This document shows positions 13,901 to 23,285 of a stretch of 64,000 bases of DNA, in pieces. The stretch is from Liolophura sinensis (taxonomy: Eukaryota > Mollusca > Polyplacophora > Chitonida > Chitonidae): the NCBI RefSeq assembly GCF_032854445.1, contig NC_088303.1, positions 11,725,501-11,789,500 on the forward strand. The letters are read 5' to 3'. Under the pieces are notes generated by a model. The model did not search any database and was not told the origin of the DNA. It worked only from the letters and a program-made list of their open reading frames with translations. Position numbers and translations under genes: made by a program. Positions within the stretch are counted from its first letter, which is position 1. Each line of letters begins with the position of its first letter.

Positions 13901-16900
13901 CGTATGACAGAAGCAGACAAGGTCAAATGTACTGTATTGATGTCACAAATGTCCTTATATACTAGGAGCTAAAGTTGTATGTACTGTATTGATATCACAA
14001 ATGCACTTGAATAACAGAAGCAGATGAGGCTGAATGTACTGCATTGATGTCACAAATGTGACATAATATAATGAAATCAGATAAAGTCTCGAATAGTGTA
14101 TTGATGTCACAAATGTAGTCGTGAAACAGAAGCAGACGAGGTTGAATGTACTGTATTGATGTCAGATATATAGTTGTATAACAGAAGTGGACGAGGTTGA
14201 ATGTACCATACTGATGTCAAAAATGAACTGATATAACAAAGCAGACGAGGTCACAAATGTACTTGTATGGTGGAAGCAGATGAGGTCACTAGTACTGTAT
14301 TGATGTCACAAATGTAGTCGTGTAACAGAAGCAGACGAGGTTAAATGTACAGTATTGATGTCACAAATGTGACATAATATAATGAAATCAGATGAGGTCA
14401 CTAGTACTGTATTGATGTCAGAAATGTAGTCGTGTAACAGAAGCAGACGAGGTTGAATGTACTGTATTGATGTCAGAAATGTAGTCGTGTAACAGAAGCA
14501 GACGAGGTTGAATGTACTGTATTGATGTCAGAAATGTAGTCGTGTAACAGAAGCAGATGAAGTCACATGTATTGTATCAATGTCATAATGTATATTGTAT
14601 AACAGAAGTAAACATTAATGCTTACATCCTCGCAAATGGCATAGCCAGACATGTTTTCCTGCTGGTATAAATGAACACGTTCTCCTGCAACAAAAAAATT
14701 ACAACAGAGGCTATGTTAGGTCAAAACCAGTTTGCCACCCCTTCCCTTTGTCCAGTCATGGGGAATATCCATTAACACAGCCACATAACTTATTCACTGT
14801 GTAAACACTCAAAATCGTGGGAAATTGTCAAAATTCCAAAATTTGTCAAATGTGGTAAAACTGGCAGAAATACAAAATGTTCTTCAAAATTACATCACAA
14901 TAATAAAGGACAATGTGTACCAAATTTGAACGGTCTTAACTATACTGATTAGTATTTAAGTATCTTGTGAGACATGAAAGCGTTCACACAGGAACCCACC
15001 CACCAACACATAAACATGTACAAATCATTCCCATTTCAGGTAGTAGCCAGCATGGTCACTGAGGTAACTGATAAAATCCACTAGGCCATTACCCATCATG
15101 AAATGTACGAACAAGAAAATAAGAGAATATTTCCTTGACTTCATTAGTCACGGCCAACTTATTCAATGTTGTGATCATCAGTGTGGAACATTCATTTACT
15201 TGAGGCTAACCAAGAAGAATTTCAGTCATTGTTGCGTGGTTTTAGATATGACCATATTTTACTATTCCTCTAGTTCAAGCTGAAAGAAAACTGTTCATAA
15301 CAGTTTTGTTGGAATTTTCTCATGCACTCTCTAAGAATGGGGCATATTCGGTATATGCTCTGTTCTCTGCCAGTTACATGAAAACAACCACAAATGACTG
15401 CTACCCATATGTGCCTATGCAATACATCCATGTGCTCTAGGACAGATCTTTTGTTACATGTATTGGCAATGGTCAACTGGCGGGTTAAGAATGAATATGT
15501 CAGATCTACTCTCCATCCAAATGTGACGATCTATATAAACTTACTGTAAAATCGTCTAACAGAAGTGACACGTTAAAAACAATAGCCTGACAGCCATTTC
15601 AGTCACTAATGCCTCCTACTTTATCCTGTAGCGTATAATTTGAAAGTCTGTTTACCCTATTATGTAATGTAGGTCAGTTAAATCTACTGTCATGTTGCAA
15701 ACATCTAGGCTATCATATACTACTCCAATGTGCCATAAATAAAAAACTGACATTTAGGCCCAAACAAGCAGGTCCTGGCATTTAGAAATTCCATCAAAAT
15801 CTCCTTAGGAAAGTTCTCTTCATCACATACAGAGTATGTTCCAATACAAAAACATCAAATTTTTTCTGTGTTTTTTGAAAAAATGAATGCAAGAACTTAT
15901 TTATTGAGCTTCGGCTCTGCATACAATTATTCCCCCCCCCCCCCCCACCCCACTTACTGAATTTTTCATTTTTTTTTTCAAATTGAGTGTCTAAAAAATT
16001 GGCTACAAAAGAAACCAAGAGAATATTTTCAAATAAAAATATCTGAATAATTCCTTCATAGAAATTTATTTTTACTTCACAATAACAATAATAAATGTTA
16101 TCATTTTTGCCCTTGGGTGTGCATGTTATCCATGAATGTTTACAAAAATACTTTCATGCAAAGGCACTGGGGATGAATTACCTCCCTTGGACAAGCCTAG
16201 ATCAAAACAAGCTCATTTCATTTTCCTACAGAAACTTAAAGGATTAGAGTCCAGATTTAGCTAATGGTTCTAATTATAGACATTATTACCTGTTTAATCA
16301 ATATATTACCAAGAGGGTTTCTGAGAAATGTATTAATGACTTTAAATCCACCCAAAACATTAGATTACTGCCCCAGCCAATCTCCAGTCGCCCGCCCTGT
16401 ATGGCTCAATTTTGGCCACATTCTGTAGCCCTTAAGGCTGGTAAATTCAAGATAATTCACAGTTGTAACTTACGCTCACATGCTGTGTGGACATTGTAAC
16501 CTAATAAATCGGGTTGTTGCTCAACGCACATGTGTGTTTGACCTTTCACCATGCCTCTATGTTTTGATCTAACAGACAGAAAGCTGCGTCACTACAAAGG
16601 CATGAATTTGCAATTGTCTGAAGGCTATGGAGCAGAATGATGGACCTCACAATTTGTGTGAAATGTGAAATTATGTTTGCAGTAAAAAGTGGGGTTGCCT
16701 TTGGCAAATGTTCCATTCTAAATTTCATGGAAATTCCATGGCATGCCCGCCTAGATGACCCAGATTTTAAAAACAAGGCAGCGCATGGCGACCTATTAAA
16801 AACGAGCCTATTTTTGACTTTGGCAACGACTTACACGAGATTGGCAATGTACAGGCAAGTACGGATTGTGGAAAAATGTGCGTAAATATTTTAGCTTTCA

Positions 16901-18857
16901 GAATCACCGTGCTATGTGTGTATTCAGGACGAATCTAACACGCATCCATCGGAAATGAACGAGTGGTTTGCTCTTTGTAAGCATTGTACTAGAATCGGAT
17001 CCGCATAACTCCTGGGCTAAGTGTGGCCAGCGGTCCCCACGTTTCAGTATATATAAGCCACCATTAAACCGACGTCTAGGGCTAGGTTTGGCATGTCACA
17101 AAACAAAATGTTTCTTTTTTGACGTCTTGGCATAAGGGTGTAAAATATCAAAATGTAATAATAAAAGTGATATCTATGACATATAGGTAAGTGAAATAAC
17201 CTGGGATATAGTCCATACTATATCAGAGAATTAACACTTTTATCAATGAAGGAACATATATATATATAGCAAAATGGACATACTTTCTCAAGAGTACACT
17301 ATTTCTATTACTTTTCCACCAACTAGTACACATGGAGCATAGTAGGGGCAAGCCTATCTTACAGCTGCTTACAGATTGCATTTCAGCTGAATTACACTCA
17401 ACAAAGATAGCTAAGGAGTATGTCTGCTTACCACTGGAATCATCTGCACCTTTATTGCTTGAGGATGACCCCATGTCCATATCTGTCTCCATGGAAGTGG
17501 CCATGGAGCTCTCAGCCTGGATACGGCCAGTATCTCCTGAGGCCGCCATCACAATTTCCCCTCTTTCTGACACACGCGGGGTGACAGTGGCCTGAGCAAT
17601 ACACTGACCACCTGCGCTCACTGTGGTCATCTGGCTTATGTGAGGGGTATGTGCCTGCTGGGCGGTGCTGAGGGCTGCCCATGATGCCCCTTGGGGGAGT
17701 TGCCGCAGACGGTCTACCTCCAATCTCAGCATCTCTGCCAGGCACTTCTGTTCTGTAATAACTAAACCACTCAACAAGCAGTCAAAGGCTTTTGGGCCAC
17801 GCCGTTGCAAATCATCCAACAAGCGTCTATTTTTCTTAAACTCAGTACGTTCGGCCTGCAAGGAAAAACACGCTGAATTGATATTCTGTTTATAAGGCTG
17901 GGTGGGACTTAACACCATGCTGGAGAATATTTTGCTTGAAAGTTGGGCTTCTCTATAGAGAAACATCACATGGTTTGACAAACTTACCATTATCTCAGTA
18001 TTTTCTTTTTCAAGAACATAATTAGTATATGACATTATATTTGTAGCTGTCATCTGAGTTGTGATCTTATTGGAAAGCCTGGCCCTTTGTTTTACTCCAG
18101 GCTGCTATTTTCATGGATACAATTACACACATGCAATATGTACTACCTGTGATCCCAGCCCACATTTCCACACACATGCCTATAAACACTTTCAGTATTT
18201 TCTCTCCAGACCACACTCTCTCCAAGAGGCCATATTCAGTTCACATTCTCTCCAAGAGGCCATACTCAGTACACTCTCTCTCTAAGAGACCATATTCAGA
18301 CTACGCTCTCTCCAAGAGGCCATATTCAGTTCACATTCTCCCCAAGAGGCCATATTCAGTTCACATTCTCTCCAAGAGACCATATTCAGACTACGTTCTC
18401 TCCAAGAGGCCATATTCAGACCACACTCTCCAAGAGGCCATATTTAGTTCACATTATCTCCAAGAGACCATATTCAGACCATATTTCCATGGGCATCTCT
18501 GAACACACTTATATTCACTCTCCATGAGGCCGCATTCTGTCAACATGTTCTCTGAGGCCATTTACAGTCCACCCTCTCTCTAAGAGGTCATATATCAGAC
18601 CACATTTGTACAGACATGCATGAAAACACTTACGAGTACTTTTTCTCTAAGAGCCATATTAAGTCCACATCTACAATGACATATGCCTGAAAACAATTTT
18701 TGGTGGCACATGTACTAGTACCTACCATAATCTCAGCTACCATCTCTTTTGTAAACACTTGCTGTGCCTCCAGAAAATCCAACAATGCATCTGGCTTTAA
18801 ATCCTTGACCAATTCCACCCTATAGTTTCTCAAGGCAGCACTATGAATCTTCTCCAT
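1838..18857 (-). CDS. CASP2: Caspase-2-like initiator caspase (CARD-p20-p10), 8 coding exons
   Basis: This is a cysteine protease that cleaves after aspartate and is activated by CARD-mediated assembly in cell death or stress signalling. Coding exons, in transcript order, are 18857-18726, 17855-17432, 14684-14626, 13705-13535, 11737-11509, 9168-8998, 8225-8116 and 1957-1838. All junctions are GT-AG and in phase, giving 1416 nt or 471 residues. The CARD spans about residues 3-90 and is split across exons 1 and 2. A Ser/Met/Asp-rich linker follows. p20 runs from about residue 186, with the P1-Asp-binding Arg in NPRG (R214), catalytic His in SHG (H290) and catalytic Cys in QACRG (C334). The p20/p10 linker is in exon 6, and p10 carries SYRN and GSWYIEAL (406-413). 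QACRG, the GVDG motif and the CPQLQGKPKLF stretch favour caspase-2 over caspase-9. The length is close to human caspase-2. The start ATG at 18857 directly precedes CARD helix 1. A TTTCTAG acceptor 13 nt upstream implies an untranslated 5' exon that I cannot place firmly. Confidence 0.93.
2037..7215. repeat. 5.2-kb array of a 35-bp unit in the last caspase intron
   Basis: About 148 copies of a unit around GTGACAGCATAGTCTTCAGA plus ATGTTAGGAGA(C/G)TCA. The commonest variable sites are CAGAAT/CTGAAT, GTTAGG/GTCAGG/GATAGG and GACTCA/GAGTCA/GAGCCA. From about 3919 to 6780 a higher-order period is visible: the same rare variants (a 33-bp unit with TAGGAGTCAGTG, then GGAGCCTCAGCGAC) recur at 3955, 4898 and 5876. 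The array starts about 80 bp from the acceptor of the final caspase exon. Confidence 0.97.
7216..8115. other. Rest of caspase intron 7
   Basis: At 7216-7340 lie strongly diverged relatives of the 35-bp unit (CTGTGACAGCATAACATTCA type). The remainder, to the donor at 8110-8115, is unique AT-rich intron. A frame near 7551-7784 has an acceptor-like TTCTTCATAG but does not match the caspase C-terminus or its phase. Confidence 0.6.
9352..10805. repeat. 60-bp tandem array with a continuous plus-strand frame
   Basis: About 24 copies of a 60-bp unit containing ACTCATATTAATAGGGATGA and AGGAACCAGGCAAAGTTCTG lie in the caspase intron between the exons at 8998-9168 and 11509-11737. As 60 is a multiple of three, one plus-strand frame (9390-10922, 510 codons) stays open as a 20-residue repeat starting MKEPGKVLTP. 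One unit near 9770 has lost 2 nt and then 1 nt, a net loss of 3 that preserves the frame. No signal peptide or known domain is seen, and the antisense frames are also partly open. I call it a repeat, not a gene. Confidence 0.9.
10806..11508. other. Caspase intron 5, unique part
   Basis: Intron sequence between the 60-bp array and the donor at 11503-11508. No gene or repeat was recognised. Confidence 0.5.
11509..11737 (-). CDS. CASP2: Catalytic exon of the caspase (His and Cys active site)
   Basis: The exon is flanked by a poly-T/AG acceptor and a GTAAGT donor. It encodes residues 263-338, including DSCIMAILSHGD (catalytic His290), YGVDG, and the QACRG pentapeptide (Cys334). All residues needed for catalysis are present, so there is no sign of a pseudo-caspase. 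Confidence 0.95.
11943..12264 (-). mobile_element. tRNA-derived SINE, group A, full length
   Basis: Minus-strand copy in a caspase intron. The head has A box TAGCACAGTTGG and a B-box-like GATCGAGGGTC. The end has the GACGTTAAACCCCAAGCACT tail. The TATG microsatellite begins immediately upstream of its tRNA head. Confidence 0.85.
12254..12803. repeat. Compound TATG/TACATG microsatellite
   Basis: About 550 bp of GTAT/GTAC tetranucleotide repeats, with an internal module (ACATGTATCTAGGTACATGA) recurring four times: near 12487, 12552, 12610 and 12749. Open frames in several phases are by-products of the 4-bp repeat and are not genes. Confidence 0.95.
12805..13045 (-). mobile_element. Group A SINE, subfamily 2, diverged
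   Basis: On the minus strand it has ACCAAAGACACT, then GGAAACAGGACTGGTTGGCC, matching the 152-463 copy. The tRNA head is mostly lost. It lies at the other edge of the TATG microsatellite. Confidence 0.65.
13235..13255. repeat. Poly-C run (21 C)
   Basis: Homopolymer in caspase intron 4. The length may be unreliable in the assembly. Confidence 0.9.
13860..14600. repeat. 55-bp tandem array in caspase intron 3
   Basis: The unit contains TGTACTGTATTGATGTCA and GTAACAGAAGCAGACGAGGT. The clearest copies, near 14400-14570, repeat at exactly 55 bp. Copies toward 13860 are more diverged. Confidence 0.9.
14685..17431. other. Caspase intron 2
   Basis: A 2.75-kb intron between the coding exons at 17432-17855 and 14626-14684. 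It holds a C15 run at 15932-15946. No domain was recognised in the short frames, including the overlapping pair at 16546-16885. Confidence 0.6.
18210..18500. repeat. 30-bp tandem repeat in caspase intron 1
   Basis: About nine units of CTCTCCAAGAGGCCATATTC plus AGTTCACATT or AGACCACACT. A few single-base deletions spoil any frame. Confidence 0.85.
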
Positions 18858-18969
18858 CCTGGTAGCCTGCCTAGAAATAAATAGTTGTGTTGGAACAAAA
18901 TTCATGAACATGATATGAAATACAGCTTCCCACTACATGTAATAAACATTTTTTCTTTTTAATTTCACA

Positions 18970-19390
18970 TACTGATCATGGTGTTGCCTCACTGGAATAC
19001 CATGTGGTGGACATCAGACACCATGAGGGTTTCTCCTTGTAGCTGGAACAAGATGCGGCCAGGCACCAGTCACGATAATGGTGCATCCTGGTAGCAGGCC
19101 AGTCTCCATGATGATATACAGATCATAAAGCTGCCTCACTGGAAGTTCGAACATGAGGTGGCTGGACACTAAGCACTTTAATGGTTCCTCCTTCTACATC
19201 TAGCAGGCCAGTCTCTTTGTGACATAGCGATCATAGTGGTACCTCACTTGAACATGATGCAGCTGGACATCAGTCACCATAATGGTGCCTCCTTCTACAC
19301 TGATCTCTGTGTCTCCTTGTGACACAGAGATCAGTGCTGCCTCACTGGAACAGTATGTGGTGGTCAGGACAATCACATGGACACACTCAC
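18970..19390. repeat. Diverged ~105-bp tandem repeat upstream of the caspase start
   Basis: GATCAT...GCCTCACTGGAA recurs near 18974, 19122, 19229 and 19329, with TCACCATAATGGTGCCTCCT between copies. The spacing varies between 100 and 148 bp. Confidence 0.7.
19298..19336. repeat. Perfect 16-bp inverted repeat, 7-nt loop
   Basis: CACTGATCTCTGTGTC (19298-19313) is followed after 7 nt by its exact complement (19321-19336). It sits at a junction of the 105-bp repeat, so it may have arisen by an inverted copy of a unit end. Confidence 0.8.
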
Positions 19391-20322
19391 TGTCAATGGT
19401 GCATGTATACTGAAATCGACATTGTCTCTGAAGACCAAAATTACTTGTTAGGGTACATGGCGGCTAACCACTATACAATGTTTGAGCTTGGCCATCTTTA
19501 GTAATGCTCGGAATGCCTCAGCAGGCATATGAATGAACATTTTATGCCTTCATGAGAAAAAAATATGTAGGTACACGAATGCATCAATATTTACAAACTG
19601 GCTGCACAGGTTAACTTTTGGGTGCAATGGATAAATTTCAAACCCTGCATTTTCTATGGTAACTCACTGTACAAGTATGTCTCCTTAAAAGTATGTATTG
19701 GGTAAACACATTGGTTTGAGCACATTACTGATTTATACAAAGAGCTGAGCAAATTCAAACCAGTCAAGGCATTCATCTGTCACGCCCTACTGAGCAGTTT
19801 AGGTCAACAGGGAAAATCTCAAGCAGAATATCCTAGAGAACCATGTATTTACCTGAAAGGATGAACTGATTTACTATACTTGCATTCTAGAGAATACAGT
19901 TTCTAGGCTGAGAGCAGGTAGATTTACAGGTGAGAGTCAATGGAGTACTAAGGAGCCTGAAGTGAGAAGCTTGATGGTCAACTGACAAACCTGAAGTGAG
20001 ATGCTCGATGGTGAAGTGAGAAGCTTGAAACGAGAAGCTCAATGGTGAACTAAGAACCTTGAAATGAGCTCATACTGCAAGACATGGCTATGTTCCCAAA
20101 CAAACCAGATCAAACTTGATGAAGTCAACCTATACGTAATGTTTTATGCTGAAAATTCGACAAAGCATCTAGTGGTGTCTGAACAGATTCACTTTTGGTG
20201 CAAATGTCAGCTGTGACCTACAGAAGAACCGAATCCTAACCGAATATTCTACACCCATCGTGGCCGGATCATGACCTATTATACACTTAAGTGTCCAGCG
20301 CCTACTATATTATGTAGTAAAC

Positions 20323-20359
20323 ACAACTGTCCAATACTTTTAATATATTGGACAGTTGT
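20323..20359. repeat. 14-bp inverted repeat next to recombinase remnant
   Basis: ACAACTGTCCAATA at 20323-20336 and its complement at 20346-20359 are separated by 9 nt, about 40 bp before the Crypton-like frame. Confidence 0.8.
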
Positions 20360-20399
20360 AACTGTGACGTCACACGTACAGGCTACTTTTTGTTTGTCA

Positions 20400-20965
20400 A
20401 CAAACAGGCGACACAACACGATGTTCGTCCGAGCTCGTCCTGAAAAATCTGTGTCTCCAGACAGTCCTTTCTACCTCACACCAATTCCCGCATGTCGTCT
20501 CAAACCTGATGCAGCTGTGTGGTATTACTCCACTCCAATGGGAGAGCATTGTTTGGGAGAGCTACTGAAGAGGGCAGCCGAGGCTGCTGGACTGAAAGGC
20601 CGGAAAACTAATCACTCGGTCCGATAAACAACCATCCAAACCCTTGTAAAATCTGGCGTCGCTCCATATAAAATTATGCAGGTCACCAGACACAAATCCT
20701 TGCTAGCATCCAGGAGTATGATTCTAAATTAGATCACGTAGAGCAGAAGCAAATGTCGAGTTTACTTCAGGGCAATCGTGCCTTCAGACAACCATCCCCC
20801 GCGCTTCCACTCGCCCGGCCGGTCAGTTCAAGTGCACACAAACGAAGTTTTCCCCACTCCGATGCCATCAACTTCCGCACAGAATCCCAAGGATCCCGTC
20901 AGCCAATGAAAGTGCTGTATTCAGTATTCCATATTCATCCGCTATTGTTACGCGATATGAAATAA
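20400..20965 (+). pseudogene. Broken Crypton-like tyrosine recombinase (DUF3504 type)
   Basis: The frame beginning near 20420 carries SPDSPFYLTPI, a WYYSTPMGEH segment and GLKGRKTNHSVR, matching the C-terminal catalytic domain of Crypton-derived tyrosine recombinases. HSVR is the HxxR box. A TAA stop follows directly at 20625-20627. The same frame continues with QTLVKSGVAPYKIMQV and RHKS (the second His). A one-base shift near 20715 then moves the frame to EYDSKLDHVEQKQ, which holds the presumed nucleophilic Tyr, and on to a stop at 20963-20965. The N-terminal part of the enzyme is absent. The stop and frameshift make it a dead remnant, not a domesticated gene. Confidence 0.85.
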
Positions 20966-21040
20966 TTAGCACAGTTTTACCCCACTTGTTTAGCGTTAGA
21001 GTTTATTTACTTACGTTTTTGACAAGAGGGTGTATAATAA

Positions 21041-21166
21041 ATAGGTTATTCCATTGTATGGTCCTGTATGGACTCGTCCTTGTCGCCGGAAAGGGACACG
21101 CAATCTTGTCCCTTTCCAGGGCACCCAGGACTCATCCATACAGGACCATATTATCCAATAACCTAT
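21041..21166. repeat. 126-bp near-palindromic hairpin (MITE or hairpin RNA candidate)
   Basis: Outer arms 21041-21080 and 21127-21166 pair over 40 bp with two short mismatched blocks (shared core TATGGTCCTGTATGGA). An inner perfect 11-bp stem (GGAAAGGGACA, 21088-21098 with 21107-21117) encloses an 8-nt loop. It lies just past the recombinase remnant. Confidence 0.8.
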
Positions 21167-21802
21167 AAATACGCAGGCGGTCTGGCCATCATATGCAGAC
21201 CCTTAGCCATCTTGACGTGATGGTATGCCCATGGTGGTCCCATCATGGTACGATTATGGGTGTATCATCTTGCCATCCTGATCAGAATTTGACAGTGTTC
21301 ATGCTATGTCTGTTATGAACTTATTTACGGACAAATTCGTCATGTCTTCATGTATTGACTGGGATTTTTTCCTGCTTGACAATTTCCCACAATATTTGAG
21401 TCTATAGCACAGGTGTTTGTAGCTTACTACTAGGGACTATTGTGCACTATTGCGAACTTTTCAGCACCCATCTACCGAACATATATTGGTACAATGCACA
21501 AGTACATGTGATAAAAACAGAAGTCTCTCTAGTTAGCATTTGCTGTCTTGGAGATGGATTGGGATTTGTTCAAATTAGGTTGCTGATTACATGGCTAATT
21601 ACCACAAATAATTCTTTCCAGTTCTGGGTCGGGAAGGAGCCATATGTACTACCATAATGTGAACTCATGAATTCTTTAATTCTTCTGTATTTTGGGCTGC
21701 ATGCATTTTTTTCTGCTTGTTGGGTGGTATTGCAGAGCCTTCGAAGTTCTTCCAGGTATAAATTTTTCTGTTTTTCAGAAAATGGTTATGGATACACACC
21801 AG

Positions 21803-22225
21803 GTAAGTAGTGAAAATCCCATTCAACTGGCCTCTGAGTGGTATAGGTTTGACCCCAGTCTGCTGTTTGCCACTATAATTTGTGAAAAATTTCATCAGTC
21901 AACCCCTTTCAGGAATTTGATTGGAGTTGTGTCACGGGATGAAGATTATCAGATCTGGGGATAAGGTTTAATTGCTAAAATTTTGTCAAATCTAACGTCA
22001 GAGCAATCTCGGACTAGACGTCAATTCATTGAAGAATCTGCTTTTCATAATGAGCATCCGAGAAGACGGTTAATGACAAACAATACGCTATAACTTCAGC
22101 TTTACAACACCCAACTGTTCTCGCCACAGACGTCCGGTCTCACGAGAAATGGGGCCTGAATAATCCTCCGTCATACACTAGAGCACGATACTTTCACTTT
22201 CAAGGGATTCAATTGAAGTTCTTAC
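21803..22225. other. Unassigned sequence
   Basis: No homology was recognised. A good minus-strand donor (ACACAG then GTAAGA, exon end at 22226) could belong to an untranslated 5' exon of the caspase, but nothing in the sequence proves this. Confidence 0.3.
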
Positions 22226-22859
22226 CTGTGTTGATTTCAGCACTTAAACAACAAATTGATTAGCTGTGGCTACTGTCACAACCTTCTGACCATGATGGGA
22301 AGGAAACATTCTGCCCCATGGGCCACAGAGCTGTGTTTTTCACCCAACCTGGCCAACGTACGTTTCTCTCGATGTTACATGTGTAATAGCTTTTAGCATT
22401 CACGTTCCACCCCGGAGTCTTATAAACTGGGAAGTTCCGGTAACGAGAACGAGGCTCTACTTGGCCCACTCGACAACGGGAAAACCCTTGTTGTGATTTT
22501 GTTATTTATACTTATTACGTTTGGGAAATTTAGCTTACGTGTACGTAGGCCAACAGGCGTTGTCGAGTAGGCTATCACAGCCCCCTATAAAGCTATAGAC
22601 ATAGATCGAGGTGTCTTAAATTGCTGGTCATGAGCCCTCGTTGAACTTTAAGCACCGGTATGGGACATTCATTCTTATACAGGCCTGCATGTACACAAAC
22701 ACCGATAAAGTCTTACTAATTCTGTTTGTTTATTTATTTATTTATTTATTTATTTAATTACTTATATCGAACGTAGTGAGGTGAGGCCAAAGGCCGAGTC
22801 CTGTGAAAGAGGGGCCAATAGGTATCGTGTAATTTTCATTCATTTACCCGTCATATTCG

Positions 22860-22985
22860 TGAGACACGATGAATATGAACGCTTTTGATTTTCAGTGCCA
22901 TATGACGCAGTCACAACTGTCCCTTCCCTACGCTCCGCCCATTTATGCTAATGAAGTGACGCAACGTACCTCGAACAAACAATGC
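22860..22985. promoter_or_regulatory. Possible promoter region (GC/CpG-enriched)
   Basis: CGCTCCGCCCATTTATGCTA contains an Sp-type GC box (CCGCCC) and an octamer-like ATGCTAAT overlap, followed by a CRE-like TGACGCAA. It lies between the minus-strand donor at 22226 and the plus-strand candidate exon at 23161. The assignment is inferred from composition and motifs only. Confidence 0.25.
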
Positions 22986-23160
22986 TTGAACAACACAGCG
23001 GGCAGTATGAATACGTAAAGTTGTAAATCTCGAAAGTTTACCTGCCAATTTATCGCTCAGTTTTTGGAAAAACGTATGTGTGTCTCAGAAATTAAGGCAA
23101 ACTGGTTTTAAGTATGCTAGCGAAGGGTACATCCACGATGTTTAATTGATGTCTGTACAG

Positions 23161-23285
23161 TTGTCAGCAGATGTTATCAACGTATCGGCGAAGTGCTTCA
23201 GGGCCAACGTAAGACAGAAACCCCTCATTGAATCAGGTTTCGGGGCAAACCAGATTATCTCAGCCCACTGCACAGGTACAGCTGG
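23161..23285 (+). CDS. Orphan candidate exon, function unknown
   Basis: 125 bp bounded by CTGTACAG and a GTAAGT donor. Only one of three frames is open throughout (starts LSADVINVSAKCF, ends HCTGTAG). It resembles no family I know, and no partner exon was found, so it could be chance or an untranslated exon. Confidence 0.25.
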
